A stretch of DNA of 64,000 nt from Achatina immaculata (GCA_009760885.1 CM019704.1:15238929-15302928), one strand, 5' to 3'. Numbered from the stretch's first letter, positions 1 through 14,900 are shown. The notes: a model not told the origin generated them from the letters alone. Made by a program: numbers and translations.

Positions 1-88
1 CTGCTTCTATACATATAATTCTTATTTGTTTCTTGTGTTACTTAAGTTGTATTCCTTGTATACATTTTAACTCCTTTATTTTTCATAT

Positions 89-1142
89 TTTTGATAGCAT
101 ACACAGAGATTCATTATGGAGAATTTTATGTCTATATGGAATACCATCTAAAATTGTCAACATCATTAAGGACTTATACAATGGATATGGTTGTGCAGTC
201 AAGACAGAAGAAGGGATGAGTGAATGGTTCCAGATTGAAACAGGCGTGAAACAAGGATGTATACTGTCTCCTTTACTTTTTGGGATTACAATAGACTTCA
301 TAATGACAAAATGCTGCACAGGTAACACAGGTATTGACTGGGTACATGGGACCCAACTAGAAGATCTTGATTTTGCTGATGACATAACTCTTATCAGTAA
401 TAATGTGAATTCCATGCAAGAAAAAACAGATAGCCTATCTTCACTGGCTAGCAAAATAGGACTTGAAATTAACAAGGACAAAACAAAGATAATGAAAATT
501 CCCATCAATCAAAATGGAAAAATACACATAGAAGGGACAGATATTGAAGAAGTCAATCAATTTGCATACCTTGGCAGCTACATAGACAAGGATGGTGACA
601 CTAGAAAGGAAGTTAGGATCAGAATTGCAAAAGCAGCATCAATCTTCAATAATCTTGAGAACATATGGAATTCAAAAGTTATAAGCACAAAAACCAAGTT
701 AAGACTATTCAATTCAAATGTAATATCCACCCTCATTTATGCATGCGAAAGCTGGAAAACAACTAAAGAAATAGAAAAGAAATTAGACTCTTTTGAAAAC
801 AAATGCCTAAGGAAAATACTCGGCATCAAGTGGAATGAATTCAAGAACAATGTAGAGATAAGACAGATGACTGAACAACAACCAGTCTCACGGGTGATCA
901 GGAAAAGGAGATGGACATATGTTGGTCACTTGATGAGAAGAAATGATCAGAGAATCCCAAAACAAGCTATCAAGTGGAACACAACAGGCCGAAGAAAAAG
1001 GGGCAGACCGCGTGAAACTCTAAAGAGGACATTATTAAGAGAGGCCAAGTTAACAGGCATAACATCCTTTGATGAGGTTGAAAGACTCGCCGAAGACAGG
1101 AAAAATTGGCGAACTACTTTGCGAGCCCTATGTGACGTCTAA
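89..1142 (+). CDS. Reverse transcriptase fragment of LINE family A
   Basis: The element part begins at FDSIHRDSLWRIL; the first 18 residues of the longer open frame are host flank read by chance. RT motifs seen are GVKQGCILSP (thumb-side of the palm) and FADD, followed by the C-terminal domain with GHLMRR and WRTTLRALCDV. No promoter or full-length ORF is present, so it is a dead-on-arrival copy rather than an active gene. Confidence 0.8.
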
Positions 1143-1179
1143 CGGCACGGGAAGGATATAAGATATAAGATAAGATAAG
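89..1179 (+). mobile_element. Non-LTR retrotransposon family A, 5'-truncated copy with TSD
   Basis: The copy is bounded by the 11-bp target duplication atttttcatat at 78-88 and 1180-1190. Its frame is open from the reverse transcriptase palm to the end, including GVKQGCILSPLLF, the catalytic FADD motif (LEDLDFADDITLIS) and the C-terminal GHLMRR..GRRKRGRPRE region. It stops at 1142 and ends in a short repeated tail of ataag and agat units. Endonuclease and N-terminal RT are missing through 5' truncation. Lack of stops suggests a fairly recent insertion. Clade (RTE-like or related) is not proven. Confidence 0.88.
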
Positions 1180-1190
1180 ATTTTTCATAT

Positions 1191-2758
1191 AACGAAATAA
1201 TGAGTACTGACTTATACTTTTTTTTTCTTCTCCCAAAAAACTAAAAATATTAGAGACACAGAGATAAGTAACACATGCTTTCAAAAATAGCATTCTGTCA
1301 GAACTTGTTGATGTATGTTGTCTGCATTACTGCAGCAATTAAAAAGGCTCTTACTGTAGGTTTGTCTGTTGGTTGAGGGCAATGAGAATTCTCTTTACAG
1401 CTCACACATGCTCCCTGAAAGAAGTCAGAAAATGATTTCAAACACATCATGGTACAGCAGTAACATCATATACAGTTAATGGTAATATTAAATGACACTA
1501 CCAGTTATGATAGCAGTAATTACAGTGATGAAGTGGCTGAGATGAACATTAAGTTGAAAAAACATTTCAGACACTGTTGCTCTTACAAAGGTTACAGTAC
1601 CTTCTCGGCATCCACTTCTTTTCCACTGTATCATACACAGATATGTGCACTGCATTTTATTTTTATAAAATCTTTACCCTCTTACAGCAGGTACATAAAT
1701 ATAACATTTCAATATACAAACCATTAAAGTAGAGCTTTAAGCTTCATGGGCATCTAAGTGTTGAAGTGCTTAGTGCACTAGCCTCTCATGGCCAAGTTTG
1801 GGGGGGGGGGGGGGGGGGTCGAATTCAAACAGAGGCATCCCAGTCACTCAGATGTAGAAATAGGTACCTGACTTCATCTGGAGTTGGGAAAAGAATGGCC
1901 ACCAGGCATTGATGCTGACCACATCACCTCTAGTGTGTTGAAAGGTTAAGGAAAATATGGGCACTAACATGTTATCCCTATGTGTCTCTAAGCCTTGACA
2001 GGGTTACCTTTACCTTATTTTTAAGCTTTGTACTGATAGTGAATTTGCAATAATGATGAAGGCAACAGAATTATAACAGGACAAGTGATACAAAAAGTCC
2101 TTTTCATTCACTTGTTCTGTTAAGTTTCCTTCTTATGCCTTCAGTATATTATCTTTATTTCAGATCTATATAAAAGAATGCTAAATATGATAAATCAATG
2201 TTTTCAATGCTAATATTTTATTGTTCCATACCCTTTTTCTTAAACATAGTACTTATATTTCCTTTTCATGTAAAGATTTCTTTATCTTGAGACAACTGTA
2301 GAATCAACATTAGTTGAATCCACTTATGATTCAGGTGGACTTCAATTCAACATTAAAATGACAAAAGCAGTTGTGACTTGTCCAAGAGCTATCAACTTGC
2401 TTATTTTCATTTTAATACATATCTCTATCAATATTTATTGTGAGTGAGAATAAATCACATGCTCCAACCATAATAGTAGTTAATGGTTTCAGAGTAGTCT
2501 CATAGTGAGTCACTAAGGGTGCACTATGTATAAACATAAGCTCAATGATTAGACTCTAAACAAATTAACCAATAAACCATCAGATTATATTCATATGAAA
2601 ACATAACTGCTAACTTGGAAAGATAAGTAAAAAATATGACAAGCATATAACCAAATTCACTTTGCTGCAAGAAATCAGTTCAAGTATAAGATCATGACAA
2701 TCATATCTACATTATTGATAACATCCATAACAATCATAATCAAAAACCTTTCACTTAC
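1191..2758. other. Left-edge noncoding region outside the SINE
   Basis: Apart from the SINE, I see no exon, RNA gene or clear repeat here. It should be intron downstream of exon 16 of the stabilin-like gene, because that exon ends in a good splice donor. The open frames on either strand are short and lack codon or family signal. Confidence 0.5.
1745..2019 (+). mobile_element. tRNA-derived SINE, family S1
   Basis: Flanked by the 9-bp duplication tttaagctt (1736-1744, 2020-2028). The head resembles a tRNA gene, with A-box-like agtgcttagtgcac and a B box now interrupted by an 18-base G run at 1801-1818. The body has the family's cagtcactcagatgtagaaa segment, and the tail is ttacctttaccttattt. 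Confidence 0.8.
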
Positions 2759-2914
2759 CTTGACTTCTTTCTCAAGGACCTCGGGACATCTATTTGGCAA
2801 GATTTGGTCAATGTACGAAGGAATAAGAATTCCCTCTATGTGATGATAGAAGCCAGTACTGCATGGAATGTTTACCTGGGTCACACTGACTTTGTCATCC
2901 AGCAGGATCTTACC
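2759..2914 (-). CDS. STAB-like: Stabilin-like exon 16: FAS1 domain 2, H2 region
   Basis: 156 bases, acceptor ttttgaag, donor GTAAGT, phase 0 both sides. It encodes CSTGFYHHIEGILIPSYI, the H2 box, and then DQILPNRCPE, the LP-x-RC motif that opens the next EGF block of stabilins. It is the last exon I can place in the window. Confidence 0.92.
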
Positions 2915-5900
2915 CTTCAAAAGTGTAATATACCACATATAAAACACAGAGTAGCATACATACAAAACAGTAACACTCATATAGCTACAAATATGTGACA
3001 TACGTAACACAGCCAAAAGCATAAGTGAAGAAACTTATGATCTGTTATTCGAATTCTTATGGCCCTTTATTTCTGATGATGATAACAACAATGATATTAT
3101 TATGATACAAAATAGAAGTCAGTAGCCTCCTTCCACTCAGGGGCCAGATGACATGTATATGAATGGTTGACAAGCCACACTTATAATATAATAAAACTAT
3201 GAATAATGTTCTTTCACTTACATCAAGGGTCAGCAACCTGCAACCTGTGGGCTGCTGGGTTCAACCCCGGATACACAATATACATGATAACAACAAAAGA
3301 TTCTTGTTTTTATCTTTCTATACCATTTTTTTCCACTCTACAACTTTCTGGGAAAAAAAAACATTTGCTGAAAAACACATCCTCTAACAGAAACAAAAAC
3401 AAAAAAAATTTCTGGTTCATTCACCAAAAGTCAAATAGTAAGTTATGTTGCAAAAATTCACTGTTGTCAGCAAAAAAAAAAAAAACAGTTATAGCAGCAA
3501 CCTCACTTGAAGCATGTCCGCCTGTACTGAATAAAGGTTAAGGCCACACTACCATATGGCGTACAACAATACTTAGTCACTGTCACAACACAACCATAAC
3601 ATATATGTGTCACTGCCTAAAGTGTGACAAAGTGCTACTTGCTGGTCCAGGTACTGCAAATGTTAAAAGTAGGACTGAGGCAGGGAAATAAACTTATATC
3701 AATTTTCAAGTAAATAAGCAGGCTGATGTCGCCATTTATTTCTTTTCCTTTTTTTAAATCAGGATTCACACCTATACATTTGCAGGTTACAACGAAATGG
3801 GTTGGTCATTTAGCCAGTATGCAATTCCATCACAGCCTAAAACAGTAGCTGTAGATTCAGATACAGAGATAGGTGGCACTCAAAATGAAAACGATAAACA
3901 TCACACTTATAAAAAAAAAAAGAATTATAATTAGACCACACAAGCCAAAAAAATACACCTGTATTTTTTCTTGAAATACATCATGAAATACAGTTCAACA
4001 GAAAACACCAATAAGTATGGAAGCCAACAATTTAAATGCTCAATAAAACTGAAATAACAACCCAACTTACCAAATTTGATATGGTAACCTTGACCTCAAC
4101 ATTAGCAAGGGATTTAATGCTAGGCATGTTGATCAGGTGAGTTACTCCTATCACTCCAGGGAAGACATGGTTCTTCAGTATCACTTTCAGTTTCTCTTGA
4201 CCTTCCTGTCAAATGTGAAAATAGTACTCTAGATAATTATTAATTGTACTGGACTTTTAAAATCTATATAAATACAATATCCATATACTCAAATGATGAT
4301 GTTACTAAATACATCACATGGGTATATCTAATACAAGCAAAAAACATTCATTTTTTGTGTTCTAGGTGATGAGTTTTGTTTTTATTTGGTGATCAAGTGT
4401 TAATGACTGCATGAAATTCATTCATTCATTTGCATGTCCCTTGCGGAACGTTGCCTCCATAACAGCACTGCTGTAGGCATCTCGGTTGTGAGCAAGATGG
4501 CCTGCTGCTGATGCATCCATTTGCAGATCATCAACTATGTCTTGCAGCCATCTTCACTTTGGTCTTCCTCTCTTTTTCCCATTTTGTACCCTTCCAAGAC
4601 GGTCTTCTCTAGATTATCATGACGTTTAATGTGTCCAAAATATTTAAGTTTTCTCTCTTTTATACTCTTTACTAGCCAGCTTCCTCAGTATTAAATTCTT
4701 GTAGTATGGATATATTTGTTCTTTTTTGTGTCCATGATATTTAAAGTACTCTTCTGCACCATTTACATTCAAAAGTATTTATGTGTTTCTCATCTGTTTT
4801 GCTAAGTGTCCAGGTCTCACAGGCATATGTTGTGATGGGAAAGATGCATGCCCATAAAAATCTTATTTTTGTGGTTCTGTCTGTTACTCTCCACAGATTC
4901 TTTAGTTGTTTTACTTTCTGAAGAGCGATAGATGTCCTCCTTTTAATTTTCCTCATTGTATTTTCATTATTAGTTAGAAGTGGTCCAAGATATTCAAAAC
5001 TCTCCACTTCTAGTTTTTTTTCATTGATACATATTTCAGCTATCTTGTTTGTTTTGCCAGTTGTCATCAATTTAGTTTTCTTCACATTAAGATAGAGGTT
5101 TTGCTCTTCACTGTTCTTATGGACTGACATAATTAGTTTTTCCATTCCTTTTTGTGTTGTGGACAGTAATACTGTGTCACCAGCATATCTAATCTCTGGT
5201 ATTTCAAAACCTCCAATTGTTATGGCATCGTAATATTCTTTGTCTACATCTCCAATTGTTATGGCATTGTAATATTCTTTGTCTACATCTTCTCTAACAT
5301 TTCTCATTATATTTTCTGTAAACAAGTTAAATAAGTAAGGTGACAATATGCACCCCTGATGGACCCCTTATTTTATGTCAAACCAACTTGTTGTGTCACC
5401 ATTTATTCTTACTGCTGCTTGCTGGTCTAGATACAACAGTGAAGTTAATTGTGTCAAATGTGTTAGAAATTCCATTTTTTCCATTACTTCCCACAGTTTC
5501 TGGTGCTGTACACAATTAAATGCCTTTGAGTAGTCTATAAAGGATAAATATAGATTCACATTAAACTCTCTGCATTTCTCTATTATTAATCTTATATTGA
5601 ATATATGATCTCTTGATCCGCTTCCTGGCCTGAAACCAGATTAGACTATATTGACTTCTTCTATTTTCTTATAAAGTCTACCCATTATGATTTTTAACAG
5701 AATTTTACTGGCATGACTAATAAGGGCAACAGTTCTGTAGTTTGTGCATAATTTCAGGTTACCCTTTTTTGGCAGTGGTATGAATACAGTTCTTTTCCAC
5801 TCTTTTGGCCAAATACCTGAATGCTATATCTTGTTACATAGTGCATGATAGATTGTTGCACATTCCTTTCCTCTTGCTTTAATAAGTTCATCTATTACCT

Positions 5901-8900
5901 TGTCACAACCTGGTGATTTACCATTTTTCAGATTCTTTATTACCCATAAAACTTCTTCTATTGTCAGTTTGGGTTCTTTCTCCTCTAATAATAATTCACA
6001 CTGTTGATTTCTGCTTTCACAGTCAGTCGTTTCATGCATTCCTCTGCAATATTCCTTCCATCTTTCTAGAATTTCCTCTGTTTCTGTCAAGGTATTCCCC
6101 AACTCGTCACAAATTATAGTTAGCTTAGGTGTGACATTTCTCATCAATGTCTTCATTTATTTAAACATTTCACTATCTCTTCCACACTTCTGATGTCCTT
6201 CTATTCTTTCACAACAATCTTGTATGTATTGTTTTTTATCTTATCTTATGTTTTTTCGTACTTCTTTTGTTAAAGATTTATATTTCTCTTTGTTGTTGTT
6301 TGTCACTTTCCATTGCGTCTTCATTTCTCTACATTATTTTATCAATTCTAGTGTGCCTGCTGTAATCCATCCATTCTTTTGTGTTTTATTTACTGGAACC
6401 ATGTCTTTAGCTGCTGTTATTAAGATATCTCTGGCCTGTGTAGCCAAATCATCGGGTGTCATCTCCTCCTGTACACCCATCAGGATTTCGAAACGGTTCT
6501 TCACTTCGGTACTGTATTGTTCTGGTATATTTGTAAGATCAAAGCAGAATGGTCATGATCCTGTAACTGTCTTTTTTTAGCTTTATCTTCATGTCTACTA
6601 TTAATAGCTCCTGGTCCGTGTCACAATCAGCACCTGGTAAAGTTTTTGCTGATGTTATACTTGATCTCCACATTTTTTGCACTAAAATGTAATCTATTTG
6701 ATTCTTGCTTTTCCCATTAGGTGATGCCCATGTGTGAAGTCTTCTTGGATGTTGTTTAAAAAGCGTGTTAACAATCATTAGCTCATTTTCCATGCAAAAA
6801 AGCCATTAGATTGTCACCTGCCTTATTTCTGTGTCCTATGCTAAATTTCCCTACAACATGTCCTTCATTTTCTGCTCTTTCTGTACCAATCCTTGCATTA
6901 AAATCCCCCATTATTAATACAATATCACTTTTCCATACCTGGTCTATTGTCGTTTGCAGTGTGTTATAAAAGTCTTCTACTTCCTCTTCTTCTGCTGCTG
7001 ATGTAAGGGCATATATCTGGATGACTGTTACATTTCTAGTAGTGCCCTTAAGTCTGATTGTGAGGATTCTATCACTTACTGGATTGTAACCTAGTAATGC
7101 TTTTGATGTTGATTTATCCAAGTAAAAAGCCACTCCACTCTTTCCTCCTACGTCTCCACCATAGTATATAAAGATATTATCATTCTCGTTCTTGAAGTGT
7201 CCTGATCCTTTCCATCAATGTTTGCAGATTCCCAAAATGTGTACCCCCGTTCTTTTCTTAGTTCTTAGGCATGAACTTAGTACAGATAATTTTCACTTTC
7301 TGACAGAGTTCTGTTCTGACAACCATGTCAGAAAGTGCAATGGATGTAAAACTAATTTCCTAAGGATGAGTATGCAGTATTCTACTGTCAACTGATAGGA
7401 ATGTTTTGAAACATAAAAATAAACTAGAGCAGTAGTTCTTAACCTGGGGTCCATGGAAGAATTCTGGGGATTCACAGACCATCAAATGGACTGGCTTGAG
7501 TGAAAAAAAAAACAAAAAACTTAGCATCATCTATGTTATAATAACTGCTTTATTTTAATGTAGGATCCATATCTGTTCTCATGTTGGGCTGGAAGGGGGT
7601 TCCACAGTCAAAAGGAGGTTAACAATCAATGAACTAAAGTGGTCTTATAATTTAAACACAAACTTTAAAATTAGTAGTTTTACATTAAATAGATACCACA
7701 CATTCTAGAAAATATTTGTAAATTTACAACTCTTCTTCTTCTTCTTTAATCTCTCTGGAACTGTGAGCTGGTGTTCTTTGCAGCTGATGAAGTGAAGATT
7801 TTGAGGCACAGCATGGGAGCAGGTCATGGCAGCTACATCTTTCAAGCCCTGAGTGCAGACAGCAGAGCAGGAAGGATGGGGGTGGGGGTGGGAGGTGGGG
7901 GCGGGGCGGGGCGGGGCTGTGCAATATTTCTTTAGTTATGGCTCTGCCCCATTAGCCAGGCTAGGGCTGTTTCTGAGGGCACCAGTTGAGAGGTGGGACA
8001 GGGTCTTGGTTAGCTGTAGTTCAACAACCCTGACACTAGCATATCAGCTATGGGTCGCAGATTGCTTCTTCGCCCCCATAAATTTACAACAAGTAGTCCT
8101 TCTGTTTCAATGAAACTGATGATTGGAAAAATAAATCATCATAAAGCAGGATGTATGAAAGCGAGGACTATCTGTATTTGTTAATCTTTATAATATGAGG
8201 TATACTTTCCTTTCCAGAGTATGAATACATAAATCAAAGTGACCAAGTTAATCAGGGCTGTGAAGTCACTCCATCAAACCTCCAATTCCTCTTTTCGAGC
8301 ACTAACTCCAACTCCCTCACTACTAGTAAATTTATTTCAACTCTGATTCTACCTATGACTCTAATTTACTTGTAAATTAAGGTGTTTTTGCAGCCTTTCT
8401 GTAACAGCAAATGTAAGTCCTTTACAGTTGAAACACTATGGAGTTAATCTTGTAGTATTGGTATTGAGCTGAATGGGAAGTGGGCTACAGTGGTTTGCTT
8501 GAATTCCCAAAGTGGACCCAGGAAAAAAGCCTTCTCAACAGGGTCCACTGCTACAGGGAATATATTAATCTATACACCATTACCAGCCTGAAAGTATACA
8601 ATAGTTTGTTCTGACAGCACTCAGAGACAACATACAGCCAAAGGAGAAAGTCACCTGTCTGATGTAGATAACTGAATATATATTTACCAAAAAAAATACA
8701 AAAGATGACAATGTACTTTTTTAACTTTGTATAGAATAATTTATTAGCTCCCACAGATTATATCTCTAATGAAACTCACTTCATCCTTCATGAGGTAATC
8801 CAGTGTTCCTGTTGGCAAGGCATCCCAAGCACTGTTCTCTGGGGCAAAGACTGTTATATTTGACTGAGAGAAGATGTCGGCCAAACCTGCAGACTACATC

Positions 8901-11900
8901 GCAAATTTTTTTTTTCTGTCATTAATATCGCAGTAGTGAGGATTCATTTAGACAATGGATGAATAAACTGACATGTTGACACAAATTCCAAAGACTGACA
9001 AGGTGAACAACAAACTTAGGACAAACCAAGAGATAAACAGACAAAAAGTGAAAAGAAAAATTTAGTACAGATGAGACACCTTTACATAACTATGCAGACA
9101 CATGAAAATATCCAAAAGACAGAACATTACATTAAGTCATATGGAACTTACCATAATCAGTGACTGAAACCTGTTATAAGTACCTTCAAGTTTAATAAGA
9201 TCCATGGCTGTTTTCTGGGAACATGAACAGTGAAACAACAGTACATTATTTGTAAAATGGATTCCCACATTTAAAAAATAAATAAATAAATAACTTGAAT
9301 TTAAAGCTACTGTGATAAATTCCAAATGAGTGAAACCTTAATTCAAAGAAAAACTGTATTATATACAACTGTTTAGCTGCTCTTGAACAGCCACTATCTT
9401 GCTGACATTTACATTTATTCATGCTGACAAACAGAACTGTACATAAAAATAAATTAAATGAATGTTTTTTGGCTTTTCAGACCCAATAACTTGTCAGGTC
9501 TGAGTTATGACCGATCTCATCTGGAGGTTAAATTGTATCAAGTTTCCTTGGCTTAGTGTGCAATGGTGAAACCTCAACATCTTTACGACAGTGGAGGAAA
9601 ATCGTCCTTAAGTGTTTAGTGTAACTGTTAAGGAAGTGATAACTATTCTTTCATTATGAAGTCTTTTGCCATGAGGAACAAATTACAACACTGTACACTA
9701 GAATCTTATTACTTAAGCTGTTAATTACTGCCAGGATTTCAATGAGCTGAGATGAAGAATGTGAAGCACTTGGAAGTAACAGAGGCACTTCATTTTTAGT
9801 ACTGAACCCAACTTTTCTAATATTAGCTCATGAGTAAGTATATGTTCTTCTTCAATCTCCCTGGAACTGCGAGCTGGTGTTCTTTGCAGCTAATGCTGTG
9901 AAGATGTTGAGGCACAGCGTTGTATCAGTTTGGGTGCAGGTCACGGTGGCTATTTGTTCAGTTTCTGAGTGCAGATAAAAATCAGCTGGTGTGCAATACT
10001 TCTTTAGCAGATGCTACCACCATGGGGACTATGGTGATACCTGCCCTGTTAGCCTGGCTAGACCTGCTACTGTGGGTACTATGTACAGAGAGGTGAGGTA
10101 GGTCTTGGTCAGCTACAGCTCACAACCCTAACACCAGCAAGTCAGCTATGGGTCACTGATAGAGTCTTGCCGCCCCCTCCTCCCAGTAAGTATACAGATT
10201 ATATGGGTTAACTGCAAAAAATATTAATTGGAAGACTCTCTCTCTCTCTGAACCTTAAGTGCCCAGGGCACATGGGGCTTCCGCAAGGGTTTTCCACAAA
10301 TGCCTGTCCTTCGCCTTTTTCTCTGCTCTTGCCCAAGTGAGCCCTCTATTGCTCAACATCCTTTCTGTTGTTCTTCTCCATGTCTCCTTTGGTCTACCCT
10401 ACTTCTGTTCCCCTGTGATGTCCATCTTAGTGCTATTTTTGGTAGTGAGTTGTCAGTCATTCTGAGCACATGTCCCAACCATCGCCAGCGTCTTTCCTCA
10501 ATAATTGTTGTCAGTGGCTTCATCTGCATTTATGCCAATAAGATGTTATTTCTTATGGTGTTTGGCCAAAATATTTTTTTAATTCTTCAAAAACATTTAG
10601 TCTGGAAAGAATTCAACTTGTTTTCTATGGTTTTGGTGATTTTCCTGCATTCACTTCCATAGAGTAGCACACTTAGAACATCACTCTTAAATATCCTGAT
10701 TTTCATATTTATGCTAACTGGAAGACTAATATGACCATATTTCTTTCAAAAAAGATGTTGGGTGGGAGAAAATCAAGTTTTTGCTTATTTTTTTTTTATT
10801 TTGGATTACTGTTTGCCAGAATTTCAACTAAGATAGATTGAATGGCTTGAAAGAATTCACAGCCATCAGTGGAACACTTGCAAATCTCTACCTAATATGG
10901 CCTGGACTCTTTACTCCAAAAACACTAATAAAGTGCCCTAAAAACTGAAGCTATAATGGCAATTAATGTAATGATCCTAACACCACTGTAATGAAGCTAA
11001 CATAACTATGATTAAGATAACATGACTGTAATGAAACTAACATGACTGTAATTAAGCTAACACCATTGTAATGAAACTAATATCATTGTAATGAAGCTAA
11101 CACCATTTTAATGAAGATAATACCATTGTAATGAACTAACACCAATAAAACTAAGGTAATTTTATGACAACATTGACTGTAGTGCTGGACTGTAGCTTTA
11201 ATCAAAAACATCTATTTTCCTCCCACCTGTTTATCTCCCAGTATTTCTGGTTCTAAAGTCAGCAGATTGTTCACTATGTGAATGATTCCATTTGATGCAA
11301 TGAAATCCCTTGCTAGTACTTTAGCTCTGTCTGATCCACCTTGTAACTTGTATCTGAATATATCTCTGGCCTATAGAAAGATAAATAACTTCAGTGATAC
11401 TGCACAGAGTGCTGAAATATCTGAATAATATGTGGAAGTTAACTGGATGAGGTTAATTACACTGCTTTAAAATTGGAATATACTGTAAATATTCTCAACT
11501 AATATCAGCTCATCAGGACCAATAAGGGACATCTGAATGGTGAAGTGGTCAGAGCACTATTTTCTCACAGAGAAGGTTGGTGATTCAAATCCAGCTAGAA
11601 GCACTCCAGTCACACAGATGTAGAAATTGGTATTTGATTTCTTCTGGAGCTGGGGAAGGAAAGGCAGCCAGGCATAACGCTGTCCACATCACCCTCTCAG
11701 GTGCCAACATATCAAGGAAAATATAAACTCTTAACACCATATAGGGCTACCTTTATCTAGGCTTGTTTTCAGTGGATGATAGTTCATATAGGGTAAGGCA
11801 ACCTTCACTTACAGTGATACAGTTGATAACTTACAATGTTTTGCAGGACTAATAAGAAAGAAGAAAAGATATGAGATATAAAGTTTAAAGAATAACAACA

Positions 11901-14900
11901 GGTTGGATACATAAGTCAGTCCAGTGCTGGCTTCAGCTTCTAGCAACTCTTGCAATGTTCTTACTATTAAATTGAATATATAACTCTTTTGGTCCATCAT
12001 CTATTATGTGAAGTTAGAGATCTTACTTTCAGTGCAAAATAAGATCTCTAACTTCACCTAATAGATGATGGACAAAACAGGAGTAACGAAGGGATGTATA
12101 CTATCACCAGCATTATTTTATTTTATTTTAGCAGTAGGCTGGTTAATGAAGGAGGCAACATCAGAAAATGCAGAGCATTACAATGAACCCATGACACAGT
12201 ACTGGAGGACCTTGACTTTGCCAACGACCTTTGTCTACTGTCAAGCAGGCAGAAAGATATGCAAGTTAAAATAAACAAGCTAACTCAGAATGCTAACAAT
12301 ATAGGATTAAAGATCAATGTAGGAAAGACAAAGTTAATGAAGCAAAATGTGAACATATACTGAGAATAGATAACAAGCTAGTGGAGAATGTCAACGAATT
12401 TGTATATCTTGGTAGTAGAGTAGTAGAAAAGGACATCAACAACAGACTTACTAGAGCAAACCAGACTTTTTCAGTGCTGCAGACTATATGGAAATCTAAA
12501 AAACTAAACATGAAGATGAAAATCAGGATATTTAAGAATAATATTCTAAGTGTACTACTCTATGGAAGTGAATGCTGGAAAATCACCAAAACTATAGAAA
12601 ACAAGCTGAATTCTTTCCAGACTAAATTTTTACTAAGAATTAAAATAATATTTTGGCCAAACACAGTATAAAATAACATTTTGTTGCAGAAATGCAGATG
12701 AAGTCACTGACAGAAATTATTGAGGAAAGACGTTGGGACATGTGCTCGATGGTTGGGACATGTGCTCCTGATGACTGATGACACTATAAAAAATAGTGCT
12801 AAGATGGACACCACAGTGGAACAGACGTAAAGGTAGACCATAGGAGACATGGAGAAGAACAAGAGAGAGGATGATGAGAATCAGAGGACTCACTTGGGCA
12901 AGAGCAGGAAAAAAAAAGGCAAAGGACAGGCATTTGTGGAAAACCCTTGCAGAAGCCCCATGTGCCTTTGGCACTTAGGGTTCACAGCGAGAGAGAGAGA
13001 CAGAGAGGGGGGAAAGATAGAGGGAAAGAGAAGGAGAGAGAGAGGAGGAGAGAGAGAGAGAGAGATCTTACTGTTGGTTACAGCTTGTTTTCTACATAAC
13101 TCTGCCCAAATTTAAAGCTTACATCATATCTTTAGCCAGAAATGACTGAAAGGGACATCTAAGTAGGAATACTTCATTATTAATTATATAGCACAATCAT
13201 CTCACAATATCCATAAAACTATTTTTTTTAAAAAGATATTTTCATCCAGTTTTACAATCTGATGAGAAAAACCAATGTTGACTTTACAGCAAATAACTAG
13301 AATAATATGGCATTCATATGTATACAAATGTGTAAAGAAATAAAAATGGAATCAATGTTGTAAATCTGTGGGAAAAAAAACAGAAGGATGTGGACAAGCC
13401 TTACTTTTAAAAATGCCTTTGATATTACAAGACAAGAAAATGATGGTTTTAGAGTATTCATCTACCTCATTCAACAACACCAAAAGTAGATTTTAAAAAA
13501 AGAAAGGAGGAAGAAGCTGAGATTAGATACTACAAGTAAAGAATACAGACTGACTTTAAAACTAAAAGGAAAAGAAATGAAAAATAGCTTAACCCAAAGA
13601 TGGATCACAATTCAGCACATGTATAAGTGGTAATGCTAAAAGCACATAAGATAATGCTTATTAAAATAAAACTTGTTCTACATTTCCATTTTTTTTCCTT
13701 TCAACTAGACAAGTTTTTTTAAAAACTGTAGGAACTATTGTAAGCAACTTAAACTAGTTATTTAATTATGCTGGAGGTGACAAAATCAGACACTGACAAG
13801 GTAAGAATGATGTGCTCACCACTCTAATCTGCAGCTGGGCTGCATTTCCTTGAAGTGTATAGAAAGTGTCAAATGACTGTAAATCTTCCAGTTTAAACTG
13901 ACCAATCAGAATGTGTTGACGTAGTATCTGCATAGCTCTATCTTCATCATTTAGAAACTGGTCAAATCCTTTATTAGCCTTGATAACATCTCTGTTCAGA
14001 AGCCAATAAATGATGAGTTAAAAAAAAAAAAAATCAAGAAGAAAATTATACAATACAAAAATCAAAATGTTTTTCAGAGACTTTATTATGACAAAAAATT
14101 TACTTTTTAGCAAACAAAACAGTCAGCAAGTCAGGGCCATCCGCTATTTCCATGCACTGCTACTACGTAGAATGAAACTGTTGTGCTGTCTGTCAATGAG
14201 TTCATGATTAACATGTTCTGTGAAGTAGTGGAGCCTTCTGATCAGCCTGCTATTTAACTCTTTCGGAGCCTTGGGTCACTGTAGCGAACTTTCCGGTTTT
14301 CCGATTTGTACGTAGGGTCAGTATAGCGATCATTTTAATTCTCGAAATCACTTCAATCCACCTTCTGCTTTGAAATAACTCCTCGTCAGAAATAACCTTC
14401 TTTCTTTTTACTCAATGTGGACACGCGGAGCTGACATTTTATGAAGCTATCTGTTGAATTTTGTGCAATTTTTTACAATGTTGGACACGGCCTCCGACAT
14501 GGCAGATGTTACTGAATGTACCCCACGTAGCTCTAGACCAGTTAGAAAGAGTGCATTAGTTTGTAGAGAGATGTTTGTGACAGTATTTGCTAGGAAAAGT
14601 GTCATTACTGACAATAAATCAGAATCTGACCATTGTGATTCTCTGCATCATAACCAGGTCCTTTTCAGGACCACCCCAGTCTTCAAGGAGACTGTTCTCA
14701 AACTGAATAAAACCAAACATTGTTCTGCTTCTTTTATCTTTTCTTGCTAGTTTCATTGTTCTGCTTCTTTTATCTTTTCTTGCTAGTTTCATTCATCTTC
14801 AAATTGTGTATAACAAGTGCATATTTACAACTCTTGGTAAGTAGACAACCATTAGTGTTTTAGAGATTTTTGGGGGGGGGGAGGAAGGCTAAATATTTTG

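Noticed and set aside
4416..7230. Host endonuclease gene
   Set aside because: The endonuclease motifs continue into a reverse transcriptase and a repeated C-terminus, with many frame breaks; it is a LINE.
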